Below, one piece after another: positions 26,513-35,070 of a stretch of 64,000 nucleotides of DNA. The position numbers were made by a program, and so were the translations under genes. Under the pieces are notes generated by a model that saw only the letters and a program-made list of their open reading frames with translations, was not told where the DNA came from and did no database searches. How positions within the stretch are numbered: the stretch's first letter is position 1; each line of letters starts with the position of its first letter. This DNA comes from Bacteroidota bacterium (GTDB taxonomy: Bacteria; Bacteroidota; Bacteroidia; Bacteroidales; Prolixibacteraceae): the NCBI GenBank assembly GCA_023428545.1, contig JAEYXH010000015.1, forward strand, positions 28,939 to 92,938, in the 5' to 3' direction.

Positions 26513-29500
26513 ATGAGTATATATAAAAGTGCAGTAAATAAGCCTATTACGACATTTATGGTCTTTACGGCCATTGTTGTTATGGGCATTTATTCGCTGG
26601 TGCAGATTCCCGTGGACCTCTATCCCGAAATGGACCCCCCGTTTATTTCGGTAATGACCACCTATGTAGGGGCAAATGCCGGCGATATTGAATCGAATGT
26701 TACAAAGCAACTGGAAGATGCCTTGAATGCAGTTGACAAGCTGAAGGAGATAACCTCCACTTCATCTGATAACCTTTCGATAGTTAACCTTGAATTTGAA
26801 TGGGGGACCAATCTTGATGAGGCCACAAATGACATCAGGGATGTGGTCGACAGGATTATTGACTTCCTTCCGGAAGGTGTCGAAAGGCCAACTATCTTTA
26901 AGTTCAATACCAGTATGATGCCGATTGTCTTCTATGCGGTTACGGCAAAGGAGAGCTATCCCGGACTTGAAAAACTGCTGGATGAGAAAATTATAAATCC
27001 TCTCAACCGTATTGAGGGTATTGGTTCCATTGGCATGATGGGTGCACCGCGAAGGGTAGTATATGTTGATGCTGACCCTCGTCGGTTGGATGCATATAAC
27101 CTGACGATTGAACAGATCGGTAATCTGATTGCTGCCGAAAACCTGAATATGCCTTCAGGTAACGTAAAAATGGGAAATCTCGATTACCAGTTACGGGTTC
27201 AGGGTGAATTTACCGCAAGTTCGGTAATCGAAAATATTGTCGTTGGTAACATGGCTGGTAAGCCGGTTTATATCAGGGATGTTGCAACCGTGAGGGATTC
27301 TATCAAAGACCTTTCTTTGGATGAAAAGATCAATGGGGAACAGGGTCTTCGTATGTTCGTCATGAAACAGTCAGGTGCAAACACCATGAAAGTTGCCCGT
27401 GAAGTCCGGAAGAATGTCGATCAATTGCAGGGTCAACTTCCACCGGATGTTAAAATTAACCTGATAATGGACACATCCGACTTCATTAAGGGATCTATCA
27501 AGAACCTTTCTGAAACCCTGATGTGGGCGTTTATATTTGTTGGTTTGGTGGTTCTGTTTTTCCTGGGAAGGTGGCGAGCTACCTTTATTATCATCCTGAC
27601 AATACCGATTTCATTGATTGTTGCATTCCTTTATCTCTATATCACTGGCAACTCGATCAATGTAATTTCACTTACATCATTGTCGATAGCAATAGGGATG
27701 GTTGTGGATGATGCTATCGTAGTACTTGAAAATATCACGCGCCATGTTGAGAGAGGAGCCACCCCACGTGAAGCTTCTATCTATGCCACCAATGAGGTTT
27801 GGTTGGCAGTAATCATCACTACATTGGTGGTGGTTGCCGTATTTTTCCCGCTGACACTTGTTGGAGGCATGACGGGTGTAATCTTCAACCAGCTAGGTTG
27901 GATTGTTACCATCACCATAGTCACCTCTACGTTGGCGGCTATTTCACTGACTCCGATGCTTTCTTCAAAGATGCTCAGGTTGCGACCGAAGAAGCAGAAT
28001 CCCGGAAGATTCAGCTATTCAAATACTATAGAGCGTGCCTTAAATTATATGGATAATTTTTATGAGAAAACCTTGAGATGGGTTCTTCGTCACAAGACCT
28101 TAACCATGATCACTTCCATGGCTGTATTTATAGGTTCTATGTTTCTTTTTAATTTTATCGGCACCGACTTCATGCCTGAAAGTGATGAAAGCAGTGTACA
28201 GGTTTCATTAGAATTACAGACTGGTCTGAGGGTGGAAGAAACATTAAAGACCACCCGTTACGTTGAAAGTGTTTTTAGGGAAAAATTTCCTGAAATACAG
28301 ATTATGTCCGCATCGTCAGGTTCTGATGATGAAGGAAGTATGTTTTCCCTCTTTTCAACTACCGGTTCGAACATGATCAACTTTATGATGCGATTGAACG
28401 ATGTTGAGGAAAGATCCAGGTCGGTATGGGATATTGCGGATGAAATGAGGGCTGAAATTGATAAATTGCCTGAAGTCGTCAACTACACGGTTTCAACTTC
28501 AAATCAGGGAATGGGAGGTACATCGAATACTGTGGATGTTGAAATATTCGGATATGATTTCGATGTAACCAATGCACTTGCTGAGGAGGTTCGACAAAGG
28601 TTAGTATCGGTCCCGGGTGCAATCGATGTGCAGGTAAGCCGCAAAAAGGACAAGCCTGAACTCCAGTTTGCGCTTGATCGTGAAAAGCTTGCACTTCATG
28701 GACTTACAACTGCACAAGTTTCCACCAATATCCGTAATCGCGTAAGTGGATTGATTACCTCAAGGTTTAAGGAGGAAGGGGAGGAATACGATATCCGTAT
28801 CCGATTCCAGGAAGAGTTCCGAAATTCGATCACTGACCTGGAAGAAATTACCATTGTTACACCAACAGGAGCTAAAATTAAACTCAAGGAATTAGGTGAA
28901 GTTAAAGAATACTGGTCACCTCCAAACATTGAACACAAACGCCGTGAGCGAATCGTTACCGTGACTGCAAAGCCTGATAAGGTTCCACTGGGTGTCCTCG
29001 CGGCAAATATCCAGACCGCGATTTCGGATTTGGACATGCCACAGGGAGTCATGCTAAATGTTGGGGGAGCATATGAAGAACAACAGGAATCTTTCATGGA
29101 TTTGGGATTGCTGATGATCCTGAGTATAATTCTGGTATTTATTGTAATGGCTTCGCAGTTCGAGTCGTTTGCCATGCCATTTGTAATCATGTTCTCAATT
29201 CCATTTGCTTTTACGGGAGTTGCCTTAGCGCTGTTCATCACAGGAACTACCCTTAGCCTTGTTGCTGCACTTGGTGCTGTTCTCTTGATTGGAATCGTCG
29301 TGAAGAACGGGATTGTGTTGGTCGACTTTACAAACCTGATGCGCGACAGAGGTTATGAATTGTATGAAGCCATCGCCATTTCCGGAAAATCGAGATTGAG
29401 GCCCGTCTTAATGACGGCAGCCACAACCATTTTGGGTATGCTTCCACTGGCGCTCAGTACAGGTGAAGGGTCAGAAATCTGGAGACCTATGGGTATAACC

Positions 29501-29632
29501 GTAATTGGGGGATTAGTATTCTCAACTATTGTAACCATGGTGGTTGTGCCTGTGATGTATGGGATTCTGGCTCGCCATGGAGAGAGGAACAAAAGGAGCA
29601 AACTCGAAAAGCAGTTCCATTTTATGGATTAG
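26513..29632 (+). CDS. RND efflux permease, HAE1/AcrB family
   Basis: This 1039-residue, 12-helix permease has two large periplasmic loops. Proton-relay residues are present: the Asp pair in 'GMVVDDAIVVLENI' (about 399/400) and Lys in 'GIVVKNGIVLVDF' (about 930). The N-terminus 'SIYKSAVNKPITTFMVF' and 'PVDLYPEMDPPFISV' are typical of the hydrophobic/amphiphilic drug branch rather than the heavy-metal branch. The substrate is undetermined: drugs, bile salts or fatty acids are usual. Confidence 0.95.
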   Translation: MSIYKSAVNKPITTFMVFTAIVVMGIYSLVQIPVDLYPEMDPPFISVMTTYVGANAGDIESNVTKQLEDALNAVDKLKEITSTSSDNLSIVNLEFEWGTNLDEATNDIRDVVDRIIDFLPEGVERPTIFKFNTSMMPIVFYAVTAKESYPGLEKLLDEKIINPLNRIEGIGSIGMMGAPRRVVYVDADPRRLDAYNLTIEQIGNLIAAENLNMPSGNVKMGNLDYQLRVQGEFTASSVIENIVVGNMAGKPVYIRDVATVRDSIKDLSLDEKINGEQGLRMFVMKQSGANTMKVAREVRKNVDQLQGQLPPDVKINLIMDTSDFIKGSIKNLSETLMWAFIFVGLVVLFFLGRWRATFIIILTIPISLIVAFLYLYITGNSINVISLTSLSIAIGMVVDDAIVVLENITRHVERGATPREASIYATNEVWLAVIITTLVVVAVFFPLTLVGGMTGVIFNQLGWIVTITIVTSTLAAISLTPMLSSKMLRLRPKKQNPGRFSYSNTIERALNYMDNFYEKTLRWVLRHKTLTMITSMAVFIGSMFLFNFIGTDFMPESDESSVQVSLELQTGLRVEETLKTTRYVESVFREKFPEIQIMSASSGSDDEGSMFSLFSTTGSNMINFMMRLNDVEERSRSVWDIADEMRAEIDKLPEVVNYTVSTSNQGMGGTSNTVDVEIFGYDFDVTNALAEEVRQRLVSVPGAIDVQVSRKKDKPELQFALDREKLALHGLTTAQVSTNIRNRVSGLITSRFKEEGEEYDIRIRFQEEFRNSITDLEEITIVTPTGAKIKLKELGEVKEYWSPPNIEHKRRERIVTVTAKPDKVPLGVLAANIQTAISDLDMPQGVMLNVGGAYEEQQESFMDLGLLMILSIILVFIVMASQFESFAMPFVIMFSIPFAFTGVALALFITGTTLSLVAALGAVLLIGIVVKNGIVLVDFTNLMRDRGYELYEAIAISGKSRLRPVLMTAATTILGMLPLALSTGEGSEIWRPMGITVIGGLVFSTIVTMVVVPVMYGILARHGERNKRSKLEKQFHFMD

Positions 29633-29671
29633 TATATTGGAAGGCATTATAAACAGATTTAATTACGAAGA

Positions 29672-29965
29672 ATGAAAGCAGTAATGATCATATTTAACCA
29701 GGCCAATACCGAAAGGGTGGAATACATGCTTGACAAGCTAAATATCCGTGGCTTTTCCTGGTTTAGTGACGTAAAAGGTCGTGGTTCCGAGACTGGCGAA
29801 CCAAGACTGGGATCCCATACATGGCCTGAAATGAATGAAGCCGTCATAACCATCATAAACGAAGATCAGGTCGATATTCTCCTTGAAAAGGTCAGAAAAT
29901 TGGATGAAATCAACCTTGAAGTGGGAGTGAGGGCTTTTGTGTGGGATATACTTAAAAGTGTTTAG
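29672..29965 (+). CDS. PII-like protein encoded at the end of the RND operon
   Basis: This 97-residue ferredoxin-like protein has a PII outline: 'KAVMIIFNQANTERVEYMLDKLNIRGFSWFSDVKGRG' resembles the GlnB start including the 'VKGxG' turn. A shortened T-loop region (about 42-55) is followed by 'AVITIINEDQVDILLEKVRKLDE', and the C-terminus '...VGVRAFVWDI' parallels the GlnB 'GKIFVFDV'. It lacks the long uridylylation T-loop. It lies 39 bp behind the permease with no terminator between, so it is probably part of the efflux transcript. A regulatory role on the pump is inference only. Confidence 0.75.
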   Translation: MKAVMIIFNQANTERVEYMLDKLNIRGFSWFSDVKGRGSETGEPRLGSHTWPEMNEAVITIINEDQVDILLEKVRKLDEINLEVGVRAFVWDILKSV

Positions 29966-30003
29966 TAAAGTATTTATCTGAGAATTCTCCGAATTCTTAA
30001 AAT

Positions 30004-30047
30004 AAAAGGCTGGCAATGTGAATTTTATTCATGTGCCAGCCTTTTTT
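30004..30047. terminator. bidirectional terminator of the efflux operon
   Basis: A 12-bp perfect stem, AAAAGGCTGGCA (30004-30015) with TGCCAGCCTTTT (30034-30045), and a smaller inner stem TGAA/TTCA. T-runs lie in both directions. It serves the RND operon (+) and the convergent C69 gene (-). Confidence 0.88.
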
Positions 30048-30063
30048 ATTTTGTTTGACAAAC

Positions 30064-31797
30064 TTAGTCCTGAAGAAGTTTTGTCCCCGTATCTTCTACT
30101 ACCCGTTTTTTCCAGCTTTCTGGGTATCCAGGGAACCCGGGAGAACGGGGATAACCCCATGGATTCCGGAGAAATTCTCCATTCTCGGTCTGCTTAACGT
30201 TGCCATCCAGGAATTTTACCAACAGATATTCACCCAACTGCTTCCATACTTTCACTGTTTGGTCAGCTGTGTTGCACGAATAGTCTGTCAGAAAGTTTCT
30301 TGCAAGCTCAGGATCTGCCTGATATAATTGAAGGGCACCCGCATCCACGGCTGTCTGGTAGGCAGCAAATTTCCCTTCAAGCTCATCCTGTAATTCTCTG
30401 ACATCGGGCATGACCCTGTCATAAAAAAGGTATACAAAATGTGCGACGCGGTTGAATACCCAAAAAGCTGCATTATCTGAATATTTCAGCATGTCGCCGT
30501 TACCTTCAGCAAATGACTCTGGCACACGATTTATGCCGCAATAAAAAGGCACATATACTGTAGATCCGGCATCGTCAACACCCATCCAGAATACACCGCC
30601 AATGGGATTGGGCAGCCAATTCCGCATTTGTGCGACAAAAGAAAATCCTGTTTGCTGGGTTACGGTTACACGTTCATTGACATAGGTTTTACCGTCTTGC
30701 TCCCAGGTCAGCGGCCTCCATCTGTAAGGCAAGCCAAAGGGGCCGGCTCCGGCATCTTTGGACATGTCGAGTGATGTACCCTGCAGATAATTACGTTTGA
30801 AGTTCATCAGGTCACGCACCGATATTTTTCTGTCGGGTTTGATAAACAGCGGGATACGATCTTTGCTTATATCGCCGGTAGCATAGTCCCAATACTTTGA
30901 CATGCCGCTATTTACTTCGTTGAACATTGCCCAAACCCGGAGATCACAAAACCGGGCTGCGCCAAAATCGAGGGGGGCATATGCATCACTGAAACTAAAC
31001 TCTTCATCGGAACCTTCGAAGTATCCTTTGTCACGGGCAAATGTTATCACATCATGGGCATACATAACCTCTAAATCTGGATTGTTGAGTTTGTCAAAAT
31101 CCTTGCTTGTAATGGAGCGGATGCCATCAGCAACCGGAAAACCTGTAATACGGGCAGCGTTGGCATGTGCCGAAATGTATCCATCAGGAACCTTGAGTGC
31201 TACCCAAACTGCTCCTTTGTTGACATTTGCTGTAATTTTGGTTTTCTTGTCAGTACGCATGTCGACTCCCTTGCCTATGATTTCCATGTACCACACTTCA
31301 TTGGCATCACCAATTGAAAATGATTCCCCGGTTGATGCATAGCCATAGGTGTCAACTAGTTCGCTGATTACCCGGATTGCTTCCCTGGCAGTTTTGGACC
31401 GTTGCAAGGCGAGAAACATCAGGCTTCCATAATCCACAATTCCTGTTGTGTCGAGCAATTCTTTTCGGCCGTCAAACGTAGTCTCACCAATTGCAACCTG
31501 ATGCTCGTTCATAAATCCAATCACCTGGTATGTTTCAGGTGCCTGTGGTATTTGACCAAGTGGCTTGGCTGTTCCCCTGTCGTAAAGTGTCACCATCGAG
31601 CCTTGAGGCCACTTTCCTGCAGGGCGCCAATATAGCTCACCATATCGAATATGGGAATCAGCGGCATAAGTGACCATAACTGAACCGTCAGCAGAGGCTC
31701 CCTTTGTAACCATGTAGTTGGTGCAGGCGATGATTTCTGTTTTTGTAAGAATCAGTGATAAGAATATCATGGCCGCAATGAATAGTTGTCTGTGCAT
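30064..31797 (-). CDS. secreted C69-family dipeptidase
   Basis: This 577-residue protein has a signal peptide ending directly before Cys25 in 'EIIACTNYMVTKGASADGS'. In family C69 (Ntn-hydrolase fold, PepD) the N-terminal Cys exposed by processing is the nucleophile. The downstream 'MVTYAADSHIRYGELYW' and 'FDGRKELLDTTGIVDYGSLMFLALQRSKTAREAI' stretches also fit, and the length is normal for Bacteroidota members. It should hydrolyse a broad range of dipeptides outside the cytoplasm. It could take the dipeptides produced by the NlpC/epimerase cluster at 18.9-21.3 kb, although it is not adjacent. Confidence 0.9.
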   Translation of the reverse strand: MHRQLFIAAMIFLSLILTKTEIIACTNYMVTKGASADGSVMVTYAADSHIRYGELYWRPAGKWPQGSMVTLYDRGTAKPLGQIPQAPETYQVIGFMNEHQVAIGETTFDGRKELLDTTGIVDYGSLMFLALQRSKTAREAIRVISELVDTYGYASTGESFSIGDANEVWYMEIIGKGVDMRTDKKTKITANVNKGAVWVALKVPDGYISAHANAARITGFPVADGIRSITSKDFDKLNNPDLEVMYAHDVITFARDKGYFEGSDEEFSFSDAYAPLDFGAARFCDLRVWAMFNEVNSGMSKYWDYATGDISKDRIPLFIKPDRKISVRDLMNFKRNYLQGTSLDMSKDAGAGPFGLPYRWRPLTWEQDGKTYVNERVTVTQQTGFSFVAQMRNWLPNPIGGVFWMGVDDAGSTVYVPFYCGINRVPESFAEGNGDMLKYSDNAAFWVFNRVAHFVYLFYDRVMPDVRELQDELEGKFAAYQTAVDAGALQLYQADPELARNFLTDYSCNTADQTVKVWKQLGEYLLVKFLDGNVKQTENGEFLRNPWGYPRSPGFPGYPESWKKRVVEDTGTKLLQD

Positions 31798-31876
31798 AAT
31801 ACCTGAATTATTTTTGATTGAAATACAAATTAAGTATTTGTGCTGGCAAAATAGTTTTTTACTTGGTATTTACCAA

Positions 31877-32125
31877 TCATGATTTCTTCCGAAGTTCATA
31901 TTCTTTGATGATGGTCAAGGCCCTTGCAACATTTCCCTTTGAAACGATCAGGGAAACAGACCCCGCTCCTCCGGGTGATGTCCACCATGGATTAAGTGTC
32001 CCCATAATCTCGTCTTTCAAGTATGTTTCGATTTCATCATTTTCAAGCATGGATTTTAAAAGACCTGCTTCCCAGGCAGTCCCGGACCATACAACGACAG
32101 GGTCTGATTCGTTCAAAACTGACAT
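31877..32125 (-). CDS. DUF2007 family small protein
   Basis: This 82-residue cytoplasmic protein has 'VVVWSGTAWEAGLLKSMLENDEIETYLKDE' followed by 'GSVSLIVSKGNVARALTIIKEYE', the usual pattern of DUF2007 (putative signal-transducing protein, a small alpha/beta fold). Function is unknown. It is followed 79 bp downstream by the C69 dipeptidase gene on the same strand, with no terminator seen between. Confidence 0.8.
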   Translation of the reverse strand: MSVLNESDPVVVWSGTAWEAGLLKSMLENDEIETYLKDEIMGTLNPWWTSPGGAGSVSLIVSKGNVARALTIIKEYELRKKS

Positions 32126-32417
32126 AGTATTATATTTTTTATAAAGAAAGTTTTACAGAAATCAACTTAAGAAAGCTGGTTATGCAATAGTAAAGATTTT
32201 CCGGGTATCAAAAAGATATTGAATTCATTATCATCATTTAGAGAAATATACGTAAATTGTATAAGTATACAGATCATATGTCAAAAGTATTTTTCTGGCG
32301 ACATATATGAATCGTGCTTCTAATCCCCTGATTTGATCTTGATTTTAGAAGGTTCCCCTCTTTCTGATTTCTTGATTTTCTTAACATTTTATTTGTCATT
32401 TATAAACTGAATTGTAA

Positions 32418-34595
32418 ATGAAGAAACTCTCTTTTTTGATGTTTGTTCTGATATTTCTTTTTACCGCAAGTTGCGGAATTAAGGATGCCATGGACAAACT
32501 GGGCAAATCTGCAGATAGTATTGCTGAGTCGATCGAACAGGTATCTGATGCTGCAACCAGTCTGCTTAATAAGATTAATGACATCTCACGTTTGGTTGAT
32601 TCGAAGCTTGAAAGTGGCGAAATAAACCAGGAGATTGCTGATATGATTGATGGAAGGCTTTATATCCTGACTCAATCCATTGAATCTGCGATTCAAAATA
32701 CTGGAGGTTACATGTTTGATCGGCTTGACGGTTCTGTCGACAATGCATTCGGAGAGTTAGACATATTGCTTGATAATCTCATGGCTGGTGTACTTGGAAA
32801 TTATGTCCCGGCTATTATTGACCAGGTGTCTTCCCAAATGCAGTTACAGATTAATACCATAACTTCTTCCCTTGAGGACTTGATAATCCTGACAGCCGGA
32901 CAAACAGTTTATGTAATTGACAAAACATTCAATGGCCTGATTATTACAATTTCTTCTGTCATTCTGGCTATTGGACTTCTGGTTTTTGCATTGGTATTCC
33001 TGAGAAAGGGACGCAAACTGACAGGTGCCAACTATATTGGAGTTGGGATCTTTGTAATATTCCTCGCATTTTTTCTGGTAATAATCCTGGTACCATCAGT
33101 CAGGGGAAGGATACTGACTGGATTTGACTATGCTGCTGCCTTGGATGTCAAAGAAATTCCTCCCAAAATTACGGCTGTAGTCCCTGAGAATATTGTTCTT
33201 GGGAAAACTCAACGTATTTATATTTATGGAAGGCACCTGAATCAATTAAAGAATGTGGCTGTTAAGTTAACGCAGGGCGATCAGGAGATATTCACTTTCC
33301 CCAAGAGCACACATATTGTGTATACAAGCAATAGAATTGTGCTTGGAAACCTGGACAAGGAACTTCGCTGGTTTATTCCCGCATATCCTGTTTTTAAACA
33401 ATATATGCAGGATCAGGGGGCATTGACGACAATAACCGAGAATCAGGCAATACAGATTGGAAATACCCTTTCGCAAGTGCATTTTAGCCATATCAAACCG
33501 GGTATTTCGGCACCACAAACTGTTAATATTGGTGGATTGCATCATTTGAATATGAATGTGATGGCAATGTCTTCAACACCTTCAATACCCAAAGCCCTTC
33601 CAATAAAACCTGAACTGAATAAGGTTAAAGAAAAGACCAAGGATTTGGTGATTGCGGAAGTGGGAGGGATTAAGGCTGGAAATTTGCTGGAAATATTCAA
33701 TAAATTTTTCAAACAGCAGTATCGTATTGAAGAAGGTGACTATGGACTTCAGGTTCTTGACGACAGTGTGAGAATTGAATCACCACAATTTTTGATTGTC
33801 AGCAACCCGCCTCCACCAGTTCCTGATCCGGATATCTTTATAATGGATCTGAACTGGTCAGGTGGCATAACGCCGATAAGCAGGCAATCTGCTACCCTTG
33901 ACGTGACCTTCGGGTTTAAGCATCCCGAATCAGTTCCCCGGGATTTCAATGCCAGGGTCATTACTGTTCCCACTACCACCCCTTTGACAATAAATGTCCC
34001 TGAAGGGAAGATTGCCGCAGCGATGTCGGGTAACCGAATCACGGTAACATCAAATCCATTTAATATCGATGATAGTGGCAATTATTCATTCGTATGTTCT
34101 GTCGATGACCAGAATCAGGTAAAGGAGTCGGATGAATCAAATAATACTTTCACAAAAGTATTGACTGTTGGTGAATTTGTTTATGATGTCACACTGGATC
34201 GGTTCTTTCTTGAACCGCTAAGCAGCACCGTTAAAAAGGGAGGCGAATTTTCTTTTTCACTTGTGGCTGATGCAGGGGGAAATCCTACCTCGTCATGCCA
34301 AAAGGTTATTGAGCTTAATAAGGATGAAACTACATCCTTGCCATGCCAGTTCACCTTCACTGCCATGAAAGAAGGGCAAAATGTGATGATTACTTTTATC
34401 CCGATTATGGAAGTCAGTTTTGGCTTGATGGAGTTTCTTAATTTCACCATGAATTTAGGAAATTCCGTATGGCAAAAGCAGCTGGATGTTAATCCCACAG
34501 GTTTGGGTGATATCAAGGAATATGATATCCTACGTGAAACACAGCATTACAAACTGCACGGAAAAATGACTGTAACCAGAACAAGATCAGAATGA
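32418..34595 (+). CDS. unrecognised 725-residue membrane lipoprotein with TIG-like and CARDB-like domains
   Basis: No named family recognised for the whole protein. It has a lipobox 'LFTASC' (Cys19), then a helical, probably coiled-coil region (20-165, rich in S, D, I, L heptads). Two transmembrane segments follow (about 172-195 'GLIITISSVILAIGLLVFALVFL' and about 207-228). An IPT/TIG-like beta domain ('PPKITAVVPENIVLGKTQRIYIYGRHL', about 247-275) follows, then a linker, a proline turn 'NPPPPVPDPDIF' and a CARDB-like domain (about 475-585, ending 'VKESDESNNTFTKVLTV'). A further beta domain occupies 590-725. A lipoprotein signal combined with two internal membrane helices is unusual. It is a single gene with its own terminator. 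Confidence 0.75.
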   Translation: MKKLSFLMFVLIFLFTASCGIKDAMDKLGKSADSIAESIEQVSDAATSLLNKINDISRLVDSKLESGEINQEIADMIDGRLYILTQSIESAIQNTGGYMFDRLDGSVDNAFGELDILLDNLMAGVLGNYVPAIIDQVSSQMQLQINTITSSLEDLIILTAGQTVYVIDKTFNGLIITISSVILAIGLLVFALVFLRKGRKLTGANYIGVGIFVIFLAFFLVIILVPSVRGRILTGFDYAAALDVKEIPPKITAVVPENIVLGKTQRIYIYGRHLNQLKNVAVKLTQGDQEIFTFPKSTHIVYTSNRIVLGNLDKELRWFIPAYPVFKQYMQDQGALTTITENQAIQIGNTLSQVHFSHIKPGISAPQTVNIGGLHHLNMNVMAMSSTPSIPKALPIKPELNKVKEKTKDLVIAEVGGIKAGNLLEIFNKFFKQQYRIEEGDYGLQVLDDSVRIESPQFLIVSNPPPPVPDPDIFIMDLNWSGGITPISRQSATLDVTFGFKHPESVPRDFNARVITVPTTTPLTINVPEGKIAAAMSGNRITVTSNPFNIDDSGNYSFVCSVDDQNQVKESDESNNTFTKVLTVGEFVYDVTLDRFFLEPLSSTVKKGGEFSFSLVADAGGNPTSSCQKVIELNKDETTSLPCQFTFTAMKEGQNVMITFIPIMEVSFGLMEFLNFTMNLGNSVWQKQLDVNPTGLGDIKEYDILRETQHYKLHGKMTVTRTRSE

Positions 34596-34621
34596 TCTCC
34601 TGAATGTAATCAATACGTTTG

Positions 34622-34656
34622 AAAAGGTCTGACTTATTTTGAGTCAGACCTTTATT
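34622..34656 (+). terminator. rho-independent terminator
   Basis: A 12-bp perfect stem, AAAGGTCTGACT (34623-34634) with AGTCAGACCTTT (34642-34653), loop of 7, then ATTGTTTTTT. It closes the 725-residue lipoprotein gene. Confidence 0.85.
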
Positions 34657-35070
34657 GTTTTTTCAAAGGAGGTTATTGAGGCTCAAAATTTTCCATTCAT
34701 CCTCACCCTTTACGCAACTTATCCAGGTACCGGCCCCATTATTGGTATTTCCATATTTTTCACATACTATTACCATAGTTTCGACATAAAAAAATGGTAA
34801 AACAATGGTGAAAGACTGGAGAAACAATGGTGAAACCAATACTCGGTGCAATACCTGACTCAATATTGGTCAAAAGGGCAATGAATTTCAATTACAGGAC
34901 GATAAATAATAAAAAACTGTTTATTTTTAAGAAGTTAAGTCATGTAGCTGCCATTTCATGATGATTGATCTCAGGATCTCACCCAAAGGTCCAAAATCCC
35001 ATATCTTTATAGATTGTCTTGTAAATGGATCTGATTTAATGAAAAGCATAAATACTAAATTGCCAAACTT
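34657..35070. other. 414-bp gap without a convincing gene
   Basis: It contains a direct repeat AAACAATGGTGAAA (34800-34813 and 34822-34835) with a third partial copy just upstream. There is a short minus-strand open frame (34663-34863), whose last part reads 'GAGTWISCVKGEDEWKILSL', reminiscent of the C-terminus of SnoaL/DUF4440-like proteins. The start is a TTG and the first half looks like repeat-derived translation. It is at most a gene remnant. The right part is AT-rich leader for the GH3 gene with no consensus -7. Confidence 0.4.

Noticed and set aside
28696..29241. 181-codon minus-strand open frame
   Set aside because: Antisense shadow of the RND permease gene; low-complexity residues only.
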